A program made the translations under genes and the position numbers. The notes below the pieces were generated by a model. It was given only the letters and a program-made list of their open reading frames with translations, did not search any database and had not been told where the DNA came from. A stretch of DNA of 64,000 nucleotides from Bidens hawaiensis (lineage: Eukaryota; Streptophyta; Magnoliopsida; Asterales; Asteraceae). The stretch is taken from positions 62,001 through 126,000 of the forward strand of contig JAIQDT010003815.1 in assembly GCA_021521415.1 (NCBI GenBank), given 5' to 3'. Below, one piece after another: positions 25,116 through 37,133 of this stretch (the stretch's first letter is position 1; the number at the start of each line of letters is the position of its first letter).

Positions 25116-26217
25116 ACTCGTCGACTTCTGGTGAAATCTAGATTTTTATTTCTCGCATCTCTGTCTACTATTATATAACTAATTTATACTGCTGGTTTAC
25201 TAAAATATACTAAATCACTAGAAGATTTCAGTTATATCTTAATCTTAAAAATATAATTTTATAATTCTTAAATCTTCATTATTATTTATTTTTAATTTTT
25301 AATTTTTAATTTTTAAATCTTCATTTTTTTTCTTATTTCATCAGTGACTGATGACAGACAGTCCATATAACATACAAATGTTCCTAGAAACTGTTTCTTT
25401 ACAACATGTTTGATTTATTAAACTTTCCTAATACATGGGTTTCTAGCTTGTCCAAGTTTCCACTGTTCTACAATAAGCTGAAATTCTTTAATTCGCTTCT
25501 TACAAATTGGTTTAAAACAAATTATGAAGAGGCTTTGGTTTGGCCCAAACTAGTGAGGCCCAATTAGACCATGTTAATTCAATTTCTAAAAATATGAATT
25601 TGAGCCCAAGCTCATGTGGACACTCCAGCCAAAATGGGCCATCTTCCATTTCCCTCGGCCTATTTTTTTAGTCCAGAATCCAGATCTTCATAAATTATTT
25701 GATGGTTCCGGCTTGAGGTGAAAATCGAAACCGGTTAACCGATTTTTAACCGTACTGTATAAACCACTTAGTAACGATGGTCAGGAACCAGTTTGGACTT
25801 TTGAGGCTGGAACCGATGTGTAACCGGTTAACCGAACATAGATTTATAAGGTTAGTGGTAATAAGTTTAATTTCAATAGGTTATGGTTAATTTCAACAGG
25901 TTATTGCCGGTTAAAGAGTTAAAAACAAAAAACGAAGCAATTACATAGGTTATGGATTTCCCACTCAAAAACCGGTTAGGAACCATAACCGGTTATTGAC
26001 AATATCCAATTTCGATTTTTTGATCACTAACTAGTTACTGTTAGTAATCGATTAGTCAGAAACCAGTACATCGATATTTGGACCGCTAGTCGGCCTTGGA
26101 ATTGGTTTGTCGAACAGGAGTACTTTATTTTATTTTTATTAAATTTTATAGTCCGGAAATGATTAAAAAGTAGAAACACCAATTTTTTCATATATCACTT
26201 AAAGATGGGTGTTAAAT
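25116..26217. other. Gene-free stretch rich in ACCGGTTA words
   Basis: No gene is supported. Between about 25,730 and 26,110 the palindromic words AACCGGTT and ACCGGTTAACCG recur many times in degenerate contexts, which suggests an old tandem or transposon remnant. Confidence 0.45.
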
Positions 26218-26231
26218 ACTTAAATGAGAAT

Positions 26232-26557
26232 AAATTGGATCTGCCTTAATGGTAGAGCATTCACTTTACTAGTGAGAGGTATGGGGTTAAACTTCACTAT
26301 CACCAATTTATATGGGAGATATGAGGGATGACCATAGATTGCCACGTTTCAAGTCCTGATCTCACCCGGTTTTACCGGCTCCTCGCTGTCGTGCCATTTG
26401 GCGGACGTGGGGGTCGGGTTTTATCCGGTGAATCCCTCAATAGGTGGACCGCTAGGGGCTCCGTCCGCCAGAACTAGTGCGACTCGGGCTACCTTTAACT
26501 AATGGGGGGCGCGTACGAAGTGCCCGGCGTTACTTAGTTTGTCGTTCAAAAAAAAAA
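26232..26557 (+). mobile_element. tRNA-derived SINE with target-site duplication
   Basis: The tRNA-like head has an A box TGCCTTAATGG and a weak B box GGGTTAAACTTC at normal spacing. The body is GC-rich, unlike its surroundings, and ends TTGTCGTTC plus a poly-A tail. The flanks ACTTAAATGAGAAT (26,218-26,231) and ACTTAAATTAGAAT (26,558-26,571) match at 13 of 14 bases, which defines the insertion. SINEs are copied by LINE enzymes after Pol III transcription. Confidence 0.85.
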
Positions 26558-26809
26558 ACTTAAATTAGAATTCATATTTAAATAAAAGATCTAGAAAAAA
26601 TCTATTTGTAAATATTTGATTTAAATAAGGGAAAATTCTTTAAATAGCCATTTTGAGAATAGGGAATGAGAAATAACACAAATTCTCTATATATTTCCAA
26701 AATAGCCCACTATATTTGGTGTGAGGCGACGGGATCTGGCGATATCTTTAAACCAATAGAAGTCTGAGAAGTGTAACTTTTTTTTGAAAATATAACGATT
26801 TATTGAAAA

Positions 26810-27400
26810 ATGTTGGGGGGGGGGGCAGTCCATATTTTCCACTAAATGTTTTTCTAATAAAACAGTTTTGTCCGACATTATAATAATGTTTCATACCAGA
26901 TCCCTGCAAATTCCAAAACATGGGATATTGTGCCTTCAAACTCAGTCTTTTAAGACGCATTTCGTGTGAACTTATACCAAGAAGACCATAATTTTGTAAA
27001 TATTGAGGGACCCGTCCATAATTTTTCACTAAATCTTATTCTCAAAAGCTTTCTAGCCAGACGGTTTATTTAGGTTTTCTATCTGACCCCTACAAGTTTT
27101 AAACACATAGAAAAATGTGACTTTTAATTTTTATCTTTCAAGACACTTAAATGGTAAATATGTACCAAGGGGATCATAATTTTGAAAATATTGAGGGACT
27201 CGTTCATATTCCTTCACTAAATCTTATTATTAAAAATCGTCTTGTCAGACGGTTCATTAAGTATTCTTATGTGACCCCTATAAGTTTTGAGCACATGAAA
27301 AAATGTGCCTTTCAACTTTGTCTTTCAAGACACAAATCTATTAAATTTGTACTAAGGAGACGATAGTTTAGTTCAACTCTTACGTGTCCGTCCATATTTT
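26810..27400. repeat. Tandem repeat with a period of about 185-190 bp
   Basis: Three diverged units plus the start of a fourth are aligned by AATTTTGNAAATATTGAGGG near 26,990 and 27,178 and by the CTTTCAAGACAC-type and GACCCCTA blocks in each. The period and arrangement resemble a short satellite block. The small plus-strand frame within it is a shadow. Identity between units is moderate, so the array is old. Confidence 0.75.
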
Positions 27401-27518
27401 ACATTATATGTATAGTATCATCTTCATCAATATTTTACATCTCTTCAACAATCAACTCTAATTCTTGAATCAAAACCATGAAGTTTAAGAGGGGGGGGGA
27501 TTAAGTGGAGGTTATGGA

Positions 27519-28202
27519 TGTTGGGTGTAGATTTTATTATCCTCGGAATTGAGCATAACTTGAGGATGTTGACTTAAGCTGTTATTCTGAGGAAGGTACG
27601 TTAACTAATTCAATTGTCCTATGTTATCTGATTGTTTCGCAGATAAGAGCACGTGTTAAATATGTTTATAAGAACGTGGATTGCAACGAAATACTGCTTG
27701 AACTTCGTCAACAAACAACGTGGGCAGCAACGGCTTGTTGAAGAAATAGTCTAGGGTTTCCGGAATAATCGGAATAACAGTTGTAATCTTCTTATTATAA
27801 ATTCGAGCTGATAGTATCGATAGGTTACACACAATTCACTTGTTTAGCTGCTAGTACTCATTGTATCACTTAGCTCACGTATACTAATCAGCTCCAACCT
27901 TTGTAATCACCGATTTTGTTATTAATAATATCGACGGTGATAGTTTTCACCGTCCGGGGGTTTTTTGTGTCGGAGATCATAATAATCAAGCGTAATTCGA
28001 CTAAAAGTTAAGTTCATAATCTTTAACCGAAGAGTTTCGATTAAAGATTACGTTGTAAACTCTTGACCGAAACGAAGATTATCATAATCAAGGGTTTTTT
28101 CCCTCGTAATCATATCTTTGTGTTCGATCTTATTATCAACAAGCACTTCACCTCACGCACTAATTTGATCAAAAGTTGTTTTGTCAATTTTTGACTGAAA
28201 CA
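27519..28202 (+). repeat. 5' LTR of the outer plus-strand Gypsy element (left edge approximate)
   Basis: The right end is firm: it ends GAAACA and is followed by the primer-binding site. The left end is placed at TGTTGGGTGTAG by its TG start and is uncertain because the partner LTR lies outside the window. A TTATTATAAATTCG box near 27,795 may be the TATA. Confidence 0.5.
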
Positions 28203-28205
28203 ATT

Positions 28206-28223
28206 TGGCGCCCACCGTGGGGC
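28206..28223 (+). promoter_or_regulatory. Primer-binding site, outer Gypsy element
   Basis: TGGCGCCCACCGTGGGGC lies three bases after the LTR. The same 18 bases occur on the minus strand at 60,792-60,775 in the inserted element, so the two Gypsy families use the same primer. Confidence 0.75.
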
Positions 28224-28282
28224 AAACGGTGCTTTGATCATTATCAACTCTCAAACTAAACCCTACTCTCAATAACCACAAC

Positions 28283-29414
28283 ATGTCTTCCCTACCGAAG
28301 ATTGTTTCCTCTTCTTCCGCAGCCTCAGATTCCTCCGGGAAACCTTCCATGCCTCCTCCTCCTCCTTCTGCTGTTGTTATTCCGAAGAAACCTAACAACA
28401 TTCAGAAGAAAACTGCTACTCCAGTATTTTCGGGATCGAGACCGTCTCCCCAGGATCCCGTTATGGTATCTAATAATGAACTTTTGTCTATTTATAAGCG
28501 GTTACAGGAACATATGGATCGCCAGAACAAGACCAACCAGATGCTGGTGAAGGAACTGGAAGATATCAGAAAAGCCAAGAAGCCGGCGGAACAATTCACG
28601 CCATTAATCCCGAGATCTCTGGATTTCACTCCTCTAGGATCCTCAGGGGTGCGTCCGGAGTCAACCACGGCGTACAACCCTTTATCCTCGCTTTTTCAGC
28701 ACTCAGGGTCTGCGGGATTGTACTCATCCGGATCCCAAGGATACTTGCATGCATCCTTTGCTGGGCCGTTTCAACATGCAGGATCCTCAGGATTGTCGCA
28801 GCGGGGAGGATCCTCAGGTCCTTATCAGTAGACGCTATCCTCAGGATTAGCGCAGCAGGGAGGATCCTCAGGTCCTTATCAACAGGAGTTATCCTCAGGA
28901 TTGGCGCAGCAGGGAGGATCTTCAGGTCTTTATCAGCAGGTGATATCCTCAGGATTTCCGCAACAGGCAGGATTCTCAGGAGTACCTCCATCAGGGTCCT
29001 TCAATCCTCAGCAGCCATTTGCTCGGACTCAGAAATTTGCGGGGTCCTCCGAGATGCACCAGGGAGACTTCATCCCGATGCAGGCTAACACCTCGACCAC
29101 TCCATTTGTCACTCCAGGAAATACTATGTTCGAGAATGCCAGCTACAACACCCAAACCATTCCTCAGAATAACAATCAGGGTAACACTTTCAATACAATT
29201 CCTTTTAATGCTAATCAAGGATTTTTGCAGGATGCAGGCATAAGTTCAAGTTTAGCCCGAGAATTACAAAAAGGTTAAGGACATGATATCAAATGTTCCT
29301 GGTGTTACCCGTCCCATAGCTGAAGTTCCCACTGATAGTCACATAATATCCCGATTTGTACCATCAATTGGTGACGTACAAATCCTAAAACGGTTTCAAA
29401 CCCCAAATACGAAA
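28283..29414 (+). pseudogene. gag: gag, N-terminal part, outer Gypsy element
   Basis: Starts at ATG 28,283 (MSSLPKIVSS). The N-terminus is Ser/Pro-rich, followed by a short coiled segment (residues about 70-100) and a Gln/Gly/Ser-rich repeat region. An in-frame TAG lies at 28,829-28,831 and a one-base insertion in an A run near 29,265 shifts the frame. Coding then resumes with VPGVTRPIAEVP and FQTPNT, where the 32-kb insertion at 29,415 cuts it. The gag core continues at 61,564 after that insertion. The match to the minus-strand gag at 43,807-43,601 confirms continuity. Confidence 0.85.
28793..28970 (+). repeat. 54-bp coding repeats in gag
   Basis: At least three tandem 54-bp units each encode a variant of an 18-residue SSGLAQQGGSSGPYQQ-type block. 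The unit length is a multiple of three, so copy number can change without breaking the frame. The minus-strand gag has an analogous repeat at 60,060-60,360. Confidence 0.85.
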
Positions 29415-30241
29415 TGTTTTGGACAAATATCACTCAAGGATAATGTATCCAAATCCGTAAATGTGAGGTATAGTGCTATTATAATAACAATGAATGTATG
29501 AACGAAATTGAGATGAACACAATGATTTGTTACGGGGAAAAGCCCTTGATCTGGTTCGGATCGCCGGCACAAAAACCCCGGGTGATGACAATTGTCTATC
29601 ACCACTTTATTAATATAAAAAATAAGGATACAAGGTTTGGAGAATATGATCAGTGTTACAACGAAAGGTATGTGTGTGTGTATGCTGCTGAATTCGTAGT
29701 GAGCAGAGTGTGTTCTTGTGTTGGGTGTGTTTTCCTAGCTGATCATACCTCTATTTATACATAAAATACAATAAGTCAATGTAGTTATGAATAATAAAGA
29801 CTATTAACTAATAATCCCTAAAAATCCGCCTCATCTTGAATATTATCGTAACGGCCACTTTGACCACGTGCTCCATCATTCAGGCTGCGAAATAGGGTGT
29901 AGACCAGGTCTTGGAGCCATTACACTTGATAAATATCAGCCTTCATATAAGAAATAACCGTTAATAGCACCAAATACCGAGGATCCATGATCCTGACATA
30001 GCTCTGGAACTCTTCAGAAGGATAATTGATCCAGACACATCAATATCTTCTTGACTGCAAGTTAGTGGATAGACTGAGTGTTCTAACCGTTATACCTACT
30101 AAATATTAGACTACACATGAGAACAACCGTTAATTAGTAATAAGTACTGAGGATCCTTGATCCTGATACATGCTAAGGATAACTGATCCAAACATATGCC
30201 AGGATAACATATCCACAGTGTCAAATTTCTGTGCACTAACA
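29415..30241 (-). repeat. 3' LTR of the minus-strand Gypsy element
   Basis: An 827-bp LTR that reads TGTTAGTGCAC to CAAAACA on the minus strand, with a TATAAATA box at 29,752-29,759. It is preceded on its own strand by the purine-rich TTTTGGGGGCAAT tract (30,242-30,254). It has a 57-bp stretch that is absent from the other LTR. Confidence 0.9.
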
Positions 30242-31712
30242 ATTGCCCCCAAAATGGCGGTTGTGATAAGATCACAGCTTTCATTTTTCCTTTGAATTCA
30301 AACTTCCTACAAAAACATATGAGATTTGACAAGTTGGATATAATTGTCACATATCAATGGAGTTTCCATGGGAACTTCCTTTCCGGCTGTATATCCTTCT
30401 TCCTGCAAATCATGAACAACTAGTAACACCTGTTTAACCCGGGTGGATGGTTCATCTTTTGAATGGTGAAATCCGGGTTAAGAATTTTGGGTAAGTCCAG
30501 GTTACTTATGATTAATAATAATTGAAATTTTTTTGACTATTCTCTTGTTACTAGTTAATCTGAAAGTTTGTTTAATATAGATTTAGTCTCATTGAAGGTT
30601 TTAGGAAATAATCTTGAGTAAAAATTTTAGGATAGAATATACTTGCAAAAATAATTTAAAGATCTTAAATCCTTGAATAAATAGAGTTTATAAAGATCTT
30701 AGCCAGATAAATGTAATCTGACAAGTATAAATCATACCATATGGTCTAATTAGACCTAAGTTACTATAAGTACCGAACCTTCGATGATCCTTGGAGAAGT
30801 AATTTAAGGATTTTGAATCCATAAAACCTTGTCTTCGTGATGAACTTAGAAAATCTGTTGCAAATAACTTATAATGTTAACTGGGGTTAAACCCATTAAG
30901 TTGGGGACAAGCCCATAAAATAAACCGGGGACAAGCCCGTGCAACTGGGGACAAGCCCGTGTAATCTGGGGACAAGCCCGTGAACTGGTGTTAAACCGGG
31001 GACAAGCCCATTCTGGTGACTGGCCCAAGGATACGGATGTTAAATAGGGACTCGCCCAACCCGGGATTTAGCCCAAACATGAGTGACGTTAAAACGCCAA
31101 AACCTTAGCTAACATGAAAATGTTAGAAACCTTTGTCTTGTGATAACGTGAAAACGTTATAAACCGGTGGTATGGTACGTCTACCATAAATCGTAGGATC
31201 CTCCATATAGCCGAAGACAACGAAATTGTCAGCCACTAAGCGTGTACTGGTCCCGCTGCCCCGGACTACACGTTGGATAGCGTGCGCTCCAGGCGAGAGT
31301 GTAGAAACTCTATTTATAAGAAAGGTGAAAACCTTTAAACCTTAGAGGATATGATCATCGGGGGTCATACCCAAACTTGGGCTAGGCCAAGGAAAATAGC
31401 GATGTACCTTAAGCATGAGGGAGAGGTGGCCAACCTCTTAGACATTGAACCTCTTATTGAAACCTGCATTGTTACTTAAAACTTGGAAGAGACAAATCGT
31501 TAAGAATACATTATCCTTAAAATAATAAGAAATTGAAAAGAATAAGTAATCAGATAGATATTACCAATTTTGGGATCCTTGATCCTTTTAAGGATACTTG
31601 ATCCTTAGAGGATACTTGATCCTGATCAGAAAAAGTATTTCTTGAGGTGGATAGCATTCCATGCTCTTGGTAACCTGTTGCCTTCCATAGTGAGCAAATG
31701 ATATGCCCCCTT
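30242..31712 (-). other. 3' untranslated region of the minus-strand Gypsy element with short repeats
   Basis: There is no gene. At about 30,880-31,020 five copies of GGGGACAAGCCCGTG and variants are spaced by 5-15 bp. At 31,560-31,625 GATCCTT and GGATACTTGATCCT words repeat in tandem. Variable repeats in this position are usual for Tat-type elements. Confidence 0.65.
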
Positions 31713-33641
31713 TCATGCCTCTGACTCGATCAGATAAGGACCTTCCCATTTGGGTGCTAACTTCCCATCAGCCGGATTAGTAGTATTTTGGAAGGCTTTC
31801 CTCAAAACTAAATCTCCTTCTTGAAATCTTTTGATCCTTATATTCTTGTTGTATGCCCCAACTATCCTTTGTTGATATGCTGCCATTTTGATTTTGGCTA
31901 AGTCTTTGATTTCTTCCACAGTATCCAAGTCTTCGAGAAGGATTTCTCTATTGGCCTCAGGATCATGGATGTTTGTCCTAGCTGTTGGAACCACCATTTC
32001 TGTAGGGATAACTGCTTCTGACCCAAACACTAATGAGAAGGGTGTTTGGCCTGTTGCATTTTTTGGTGTCGTCCTGTCGGCCCAAAGTACATATGGTAGC
32101 TCTTCGGCCCATTTTCCTTTATTGGATCCTAGCTTCTTTTTCAAGTTATTGATGATTATCTTGTTGCTTGACTCTGCTTAACCATTATCTTGAGGATGCA
32201 CTGGAGTAGAGGTAATCATCTTGATGCCCCAACTGTCACAAAAGTTAGTGGTTCTTTTCCCGATAAACTGGGAACCATTGTCACAAACAATTTCAGAAGG
32301 GATACCAAATCTAGTTATAATATTTCGTTTAATAAAGGATATAACTTCCCTTTATCGGACTTGCACGAATGCTTCTGCTTCAATCCATTTGGAGAAGTAG
32401 TCTGTCATGGCAAGCATAAAGACCTTTCCACCTGGAGCCTTTGGAAGCTTACCAACAATGTCCATTCCCCACTTCATGAAAGGCCATGAAGAGGATATAG
32501 GATATACTGGTTCTGCTGGCTGGTGAAGGATGTTTGCATGCCTTTGACAGGCATCACACTTTTTTGAGTACTCCATTGCATCCTTCTTCATCGTCGGCCA
32601 GAAGTACCCAGTCCTAAGTATCTTGGAGAATAATGCTCTCCCCCCTGTGTGGTTGCCGCAATCACCTTCATGAAAGTCCTTGAGTACCTCTTGGACTTCA
32701 GGATCCTCTATGCACCTCAAGTATGGACCTGCAAGAGATTTTCTGTATAGCATATCATCTAATAAAATATATTGTGATACCTTGAGTTTGAAAGATTTGG
32801 GATTCTCTGTGGCTGGAATTTCTCCATCTTGGATGTATTTTTTGATTGGGAGGATCCAGGATCCTTGGCTGCCTGAGGATAATGGATCCAAAAGTACAAT
32901 CTGTTTGTCACGTGTTATTTCCCCAACTTCTTGCTCTCCTATTGCTGGCGAGAGTATGTGGATAATTAGGATCTTTGTATCTTCTGGAATTTTCAAGGAC
33001 GAGGCTAAATTTGCTAAGGCATCCGCCCCAGCATTTTCCTCTCTTGGTACCTGAATAATACTAAACAACTCGAAGGATTTTGCTAATTCCTTCACAACTT
33101 CTAAATATTTGATCATTTTCTCACCTTTCACGGCATAAGAACCGTTAAAGTGATTAGTTATAAGTAAAGAATCTACATAAACCTGAAGATACCTGATCCT
33201 CATGCTTTTGGCTAATTGCAAACCTGCGATTAAAGCCTCGTACTCTGTTTCATTGTTTGTTGCTTGGAATTCACAAGCTATGGACTGGGGTAATATGTCC
33301 CCCTGTGGCGATTTCAGTAGAATCCCCAATCCTATTCCTCTTACATTGGAAACACCATCGGTGAAGAGTATCCAAGGATCCTTGGTCTTTTCTAGTTGTT
33401 GGACCTCCAAGTCAGCTTCTTTTTGTAGATCACTAGTGAAATCAGCCACAAAGTCCGCCAGTGCTTGAGACTTGATTGCTGTTCTTGGCTCATATTGGAT
33501 ATCATATGCACTTAATTTTACAGCCCACTTGGCCATTCTACCTGATAACTCTGGTTTTCTAAGAACATTCTTCACAGGATAATTAGTTCTCAAAATAATA
33601 GGATGAGTTTCAAAATAATGTCTTAATTTAGTAGAAGCCAT
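31713..33641 (-). pseudogene. pol: pol 3' part (RNase H and integrase), minus-strand Gypsy element
   Basis: On the minus strand an open frame from 33,641 to 32,352 encodes the end of RT, RNase H (LFTDGVSN, then the NNETEYEAL motif), and the integrase zinc-binding and core start (CGNHTGG, CDACQRH, WGMDIVG). A second frame, 32,144-31,713, carries the integrase C-terminal part (KWAEELPYVLWADRTT, then the GDLVLRK motif). The stretch between (about 32,350-32,145) has the DNG catalytic region in broken frames. The upstream RT catalytic half is absent because coding sequence is cut at 33,641, three bases from the Copia-1 LTR. Confidence 0.88.
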
Positions 33642-33644
33642 AAT

Positions 33645-34057
33645 TGTTGGTGCATAATGTCAGTAGTTCAGTATCTTGTGTTTTGTATGTGTCTGTAATC
33701 GTGTTAGATTGTTTGTTTTGGTTTGAATATGGTTTTACACAAGTTCGCCTGTGATGTAGGCGAACTTGGTCACAAGCGAAGTTATGACAACTTCGCCTAG
33801 TATGTTAGGCGAAGTTGTCGAGGATTATATATTCCTCACTTCGGCTTGTTTTTTTAGAGGTTTTTAGCTGAACGTGTTAGTGATTGTTGAGATCACGTGT
33901 TGAAGGGTTGCAATACAATCGTGTTTATTAGTATTGTAACGTGTGTTTGTGTTTCGGTTCAACGTATTATATATCTTACGCTCGTATCGTATTACGTGGG
34001 GATTCCGCACCCTCGTGTTACGAGATACTCCTGTGTAGATCCGGCTGGGAACCTACA
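33645..34057 (+). repeat. 5' LTR of Copia-1
   Basis: A 413-bp LTR from TGTTGG to CCTACA. Upstream of the TATATAT box (33,826-33,832) are four GCGAAGTT or AACTTCGC blocks that form foldbacks, for example near 33,773-33,798. Its first 11 bases are shared with the Copia-2 LTR. Confidence 0.85.
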
Positions 34058-34059
34058 AT

Positions 34060-34071
34060 TGGTATCAGAGC
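34060..34071 (+). promoter_or_regulatory. Primer-binding site of Copia-1 (initiator tRNA-Met)
   Basis: TGGTATCAGAGC is the standard primer-binding site of plant Copia elements, two bases after the LTR. Confidence 0.9.
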
Positions 34072-34265
34072 TTTTGCTCGTGATTGTGTGGTTCGGGATT
34101 ATCACACGGGTGTTAAGATCGTTCCGTTCGACTATTCGCGGAACGGGTTTATGTTGAAATACCTAGTTTTTGTGTCTTGCCCATCTCCCACCATCAGATA
34201 TAACCCATTACACCTTCGCATACCTCGCAATACGTCCAATTAAAACCTGCAAAAACCTTGTGTTC

Positions 34266-34415
34266 ATCAGGCGAAGTTGTCGTCATCGTTTGTAGGGTTT
34301 AAGCGAACTTATAAGGGTTAAGCGAAGTTATAGTGCAAGCGAAGTTGAGTATAAGCGAAGTTAGGAAGTTAAGCGAAGTTAAGATCAAGCGAAGTTAATA
34401 TAACTTCGCTACCTG
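34266..34415 (+). repeat. GCGAAGTT repeat cluster in the Copia-1 leader
   Basis: About eight copies of GCGAAGTT or its reverse complement lie in 150 bp between the primer-binding site and gag. The spacers are 5-15 bp and not conserved. Confidence 0.85.
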
Positions 34416-34479
34416 GTCATTGTTTATAAATAATAAAAAAAAATCTTTCTTTGTATTTCGAGTCGTGTTTCTCGCAACT

Positions 34480-37118
34480 ATGACTTCAATAAACATTACA
34501 GAACTGGTAAAAATGGAGATTGAAGCCGGTTCCGCAACCAAAGCTCCAAAAATGCTTAAGGGTACCGATTTCGTTGCATGGAAAGATCGGCTTGAACAGT
34601 ACGTGAAATATCAAGATGCTAAGATGTGGGTTTGCATTCAAGACGGATACATTCCACCAACATCCTTGCTTGAAGGTCGTGACCAAATTAAGAAGTACAG
34701 TAAGATGGAAGAGGAGGAAAAGAAAATGTATGAGGCAGAGAGTAAAGCTCATGCAGCAATAACAATGGCTTTTCCACAAGAGATTCTTCATACCTTCAAG
34801 AAGTACAAAACTGCTAGAGAGCTATGGGAAGCCCTAGAAAATAGATATGAAGGTAATATGGGGATACGTGCTTCCAAGACAAAGCTGCTAAAAACTCAAT
34901 TCTCTGTATTCAAGTATTTGAAAAATGAATCACTTGACGATATCATCACAAGATATTATCACTTGATGACCGAACTTAGTAATTACTCCATTGAATACAA
35001 GGAAGAAGAGATAGTAGAGAAACTTCTTGATGCTCTTCCACCGAAATGGGAAATGTACACGGTTCTGATGAGAGAGGATAAAGACTTTGCCAAGATTGAT
35101 TTGGAAACAGCATTCAATAAGTTACGAAATTTTGAACTTAACATGGTTAGGAAGGAGACACCAACTGATCAGGTTCAGGATCCGGGAATGTATGGTGCGA
35201 AAGTCACTCCAAGTTCAAGTTCAAAATTAGAATCCTCTGCCTACTACTCAAAGGGAGAATCAAACTCAAACTCAACTCGTAATGGTCATGTGATTCTCAA
35301 TATGGATGGCGACGTATGTTTCGTAGCTGGAGGTAGTAATCCTTCAAAACCTCAAGCCACAACTGGAAATTTCTCGTCAAATGTTCTAAGCTACGATTAC
35401 TCACAGATGCCCATGAGTGTTAAATCAGCTGAACAGCAGTTTGCTCTATATGCATCCTTCATTGCATCTTATGAGAACTACATCAAAGGTAAAATAGTCG
35501 ACCCTGCAACTTTGGATGAAGACTATGATCAGATTGATGCTGATGATTTGGAAGAGATGGACCTGCAGTGGCAGATGGCTATGATAGTAAGAAGGGTAAA
35601 GAGATTCATGAAGAAAACGGGTAGAAAGTTCATTGGAGAAAGACCAGGGTTTGATAAATCAAAGGTTCGATGTTACAACTGTCAACAGAATGGTCACTTT
35701 GCTAAGGAATGTACAAATGAGAGAGTCGAACGAAGTCAGAACAGGCCTGCAAAACAGAATGGGGGAGGTAGTGAGAATAGGGCTATGGTATCTAGATAGA
35801 ATGGTGGATACAACAGGAATATACAAGTTGAGGAAGTGTTCGAACAGGCTAATTTGGTAAACATCGAAACTGGAGGAAGTGAGAGGGAGACGGGAGAAAA
35901 TCAAGCATATATGGCAGAAGTGAACGATCAGCTCTCTGAGGTAAGTTCTGAACTTCATTGTATAAAATGTGAAAATCTGTATGAACAATTGAAAACAATA
36001 ACTGATCAGTTTGTTAGTTTGGACGCACAATTTAACACGTTAAAAGAAGATCATCACTATACTAAAACTAGAGAAAACAGTTACTTGGTAAAAATAAAAG
36101 CTAGTGAAAAGGATATCAGAAGTCTTAAAGCCAGTATAGCTGATAAAATACAAGTAATTGATCTTAGTTATGAAGTGTTAGAAGAAAAAAACCAAACTAA
36201 TTGCTGAAAAAGATAAACAGATAGCTGATTACCAAGTAAAAGTGGTGGAACTAAACAGAAAAATTGAACAATTTAGAAATTCTTCAGCAATGCTTGATCA
36301 CATCATAAGTGTTCAACGTTCCCCAGTTAACAAAGGGGGAATTGGATTTTCTGAAGTTCCACCACCGATAACAATAACTATACTTATAATCCTAATAATC
36401 AGCAATCTGCTAATGTTGAGATTAGTCAGACAGTTCCAGTCAAAATTTCGACTAAAGAACCTGAAGTTAATAAGAGTGAAATGAGTAAGTCAATTTCTAA
36501 GGTTGAGATTTCTGTCCCTAGCTCTGTCTCATCAAATTCGGACAAGTCATCCGAATCGGGTGAGATAAAAGAAGAGGTAGTGTTACTAAAACGTGGGAGG
36601 AATATAAGCCTGATGAAAAGAATTCTTCCCTAAACCCGTTCATCCCACCATATGTTAGACAAATGGGTAGTAATGCAACCTCAACATCTGCAACAACTGT
36701 TGAGACGAAAGTTGAACACAGAAGTTGTTTCAGATGCAATCAAGTAGGACACTTTATTGCTAATTGTCCTCTAAACCAGAGAAAATTTAGAGGTATGAGG
36801 CCTCCGAAAACTGAGATTAAAAGGAATATTAATTATGATATTGGTAAGAATGCGAACTCACCAAATTTCAGACATTGGACTAATCCAAGATTTCAAAGAA
36901 ATCGGTCTCATTTTTCCCCAGTTAACTACCAAACCAACAATTATAATTCAGTTAATTCACTAAGGTTTGGATGGCCTCATAGTCAATCCTCGAGAAGGTT
37001 TCCTTTCAGAACTTACAGAAATCATCCTCAAACTGACTTTGGGCAACCAAAGTACTGGATGCCGGTCAACAGATTTAATCGACCCAAGACCAGTAGGTCT
37101 TGGGTCCCCAGATTTTAA
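34480..37118 (+). pseudogene. gag: gag of Copia-1 (two zinc knuckles, interrupted)
   Basis: Particle protein. The start is ATG 34,480 ([10 protein letters not shown]). Codons of the UBN2-type gag domain run to about 35,150. The first CCHC knuckle, [14 protein letters not shown], is near 35,672. An in-frame TAG lies at 35,797-35,799, followed in the same frame by a coiled coil to 36,207. After further frame breaks the second knuckle, CFRCNQVGHFIANC, appears near 36,728. The frame ends with TAA 37,118. The two-knuckle, coiled-coil layout equals that of Copia-2 gag. The gene is not functional. Confidence 0.85.
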
Positions 37119-37133
37119 TCTTTTTCTTTAATT

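Noticed and set aside
31888..33468. Plus-strand frames opposite the minus-strand RNase H and integrase
   Set aside because: They are shadows of the pol coding strand, which carries all catalytic motifs.
33897..34243. Two overlapping plus-strand frames after the Copia-1 LTR
   Set aside because: They run across LTR, primer-binding site and leader with no start context and no known family.
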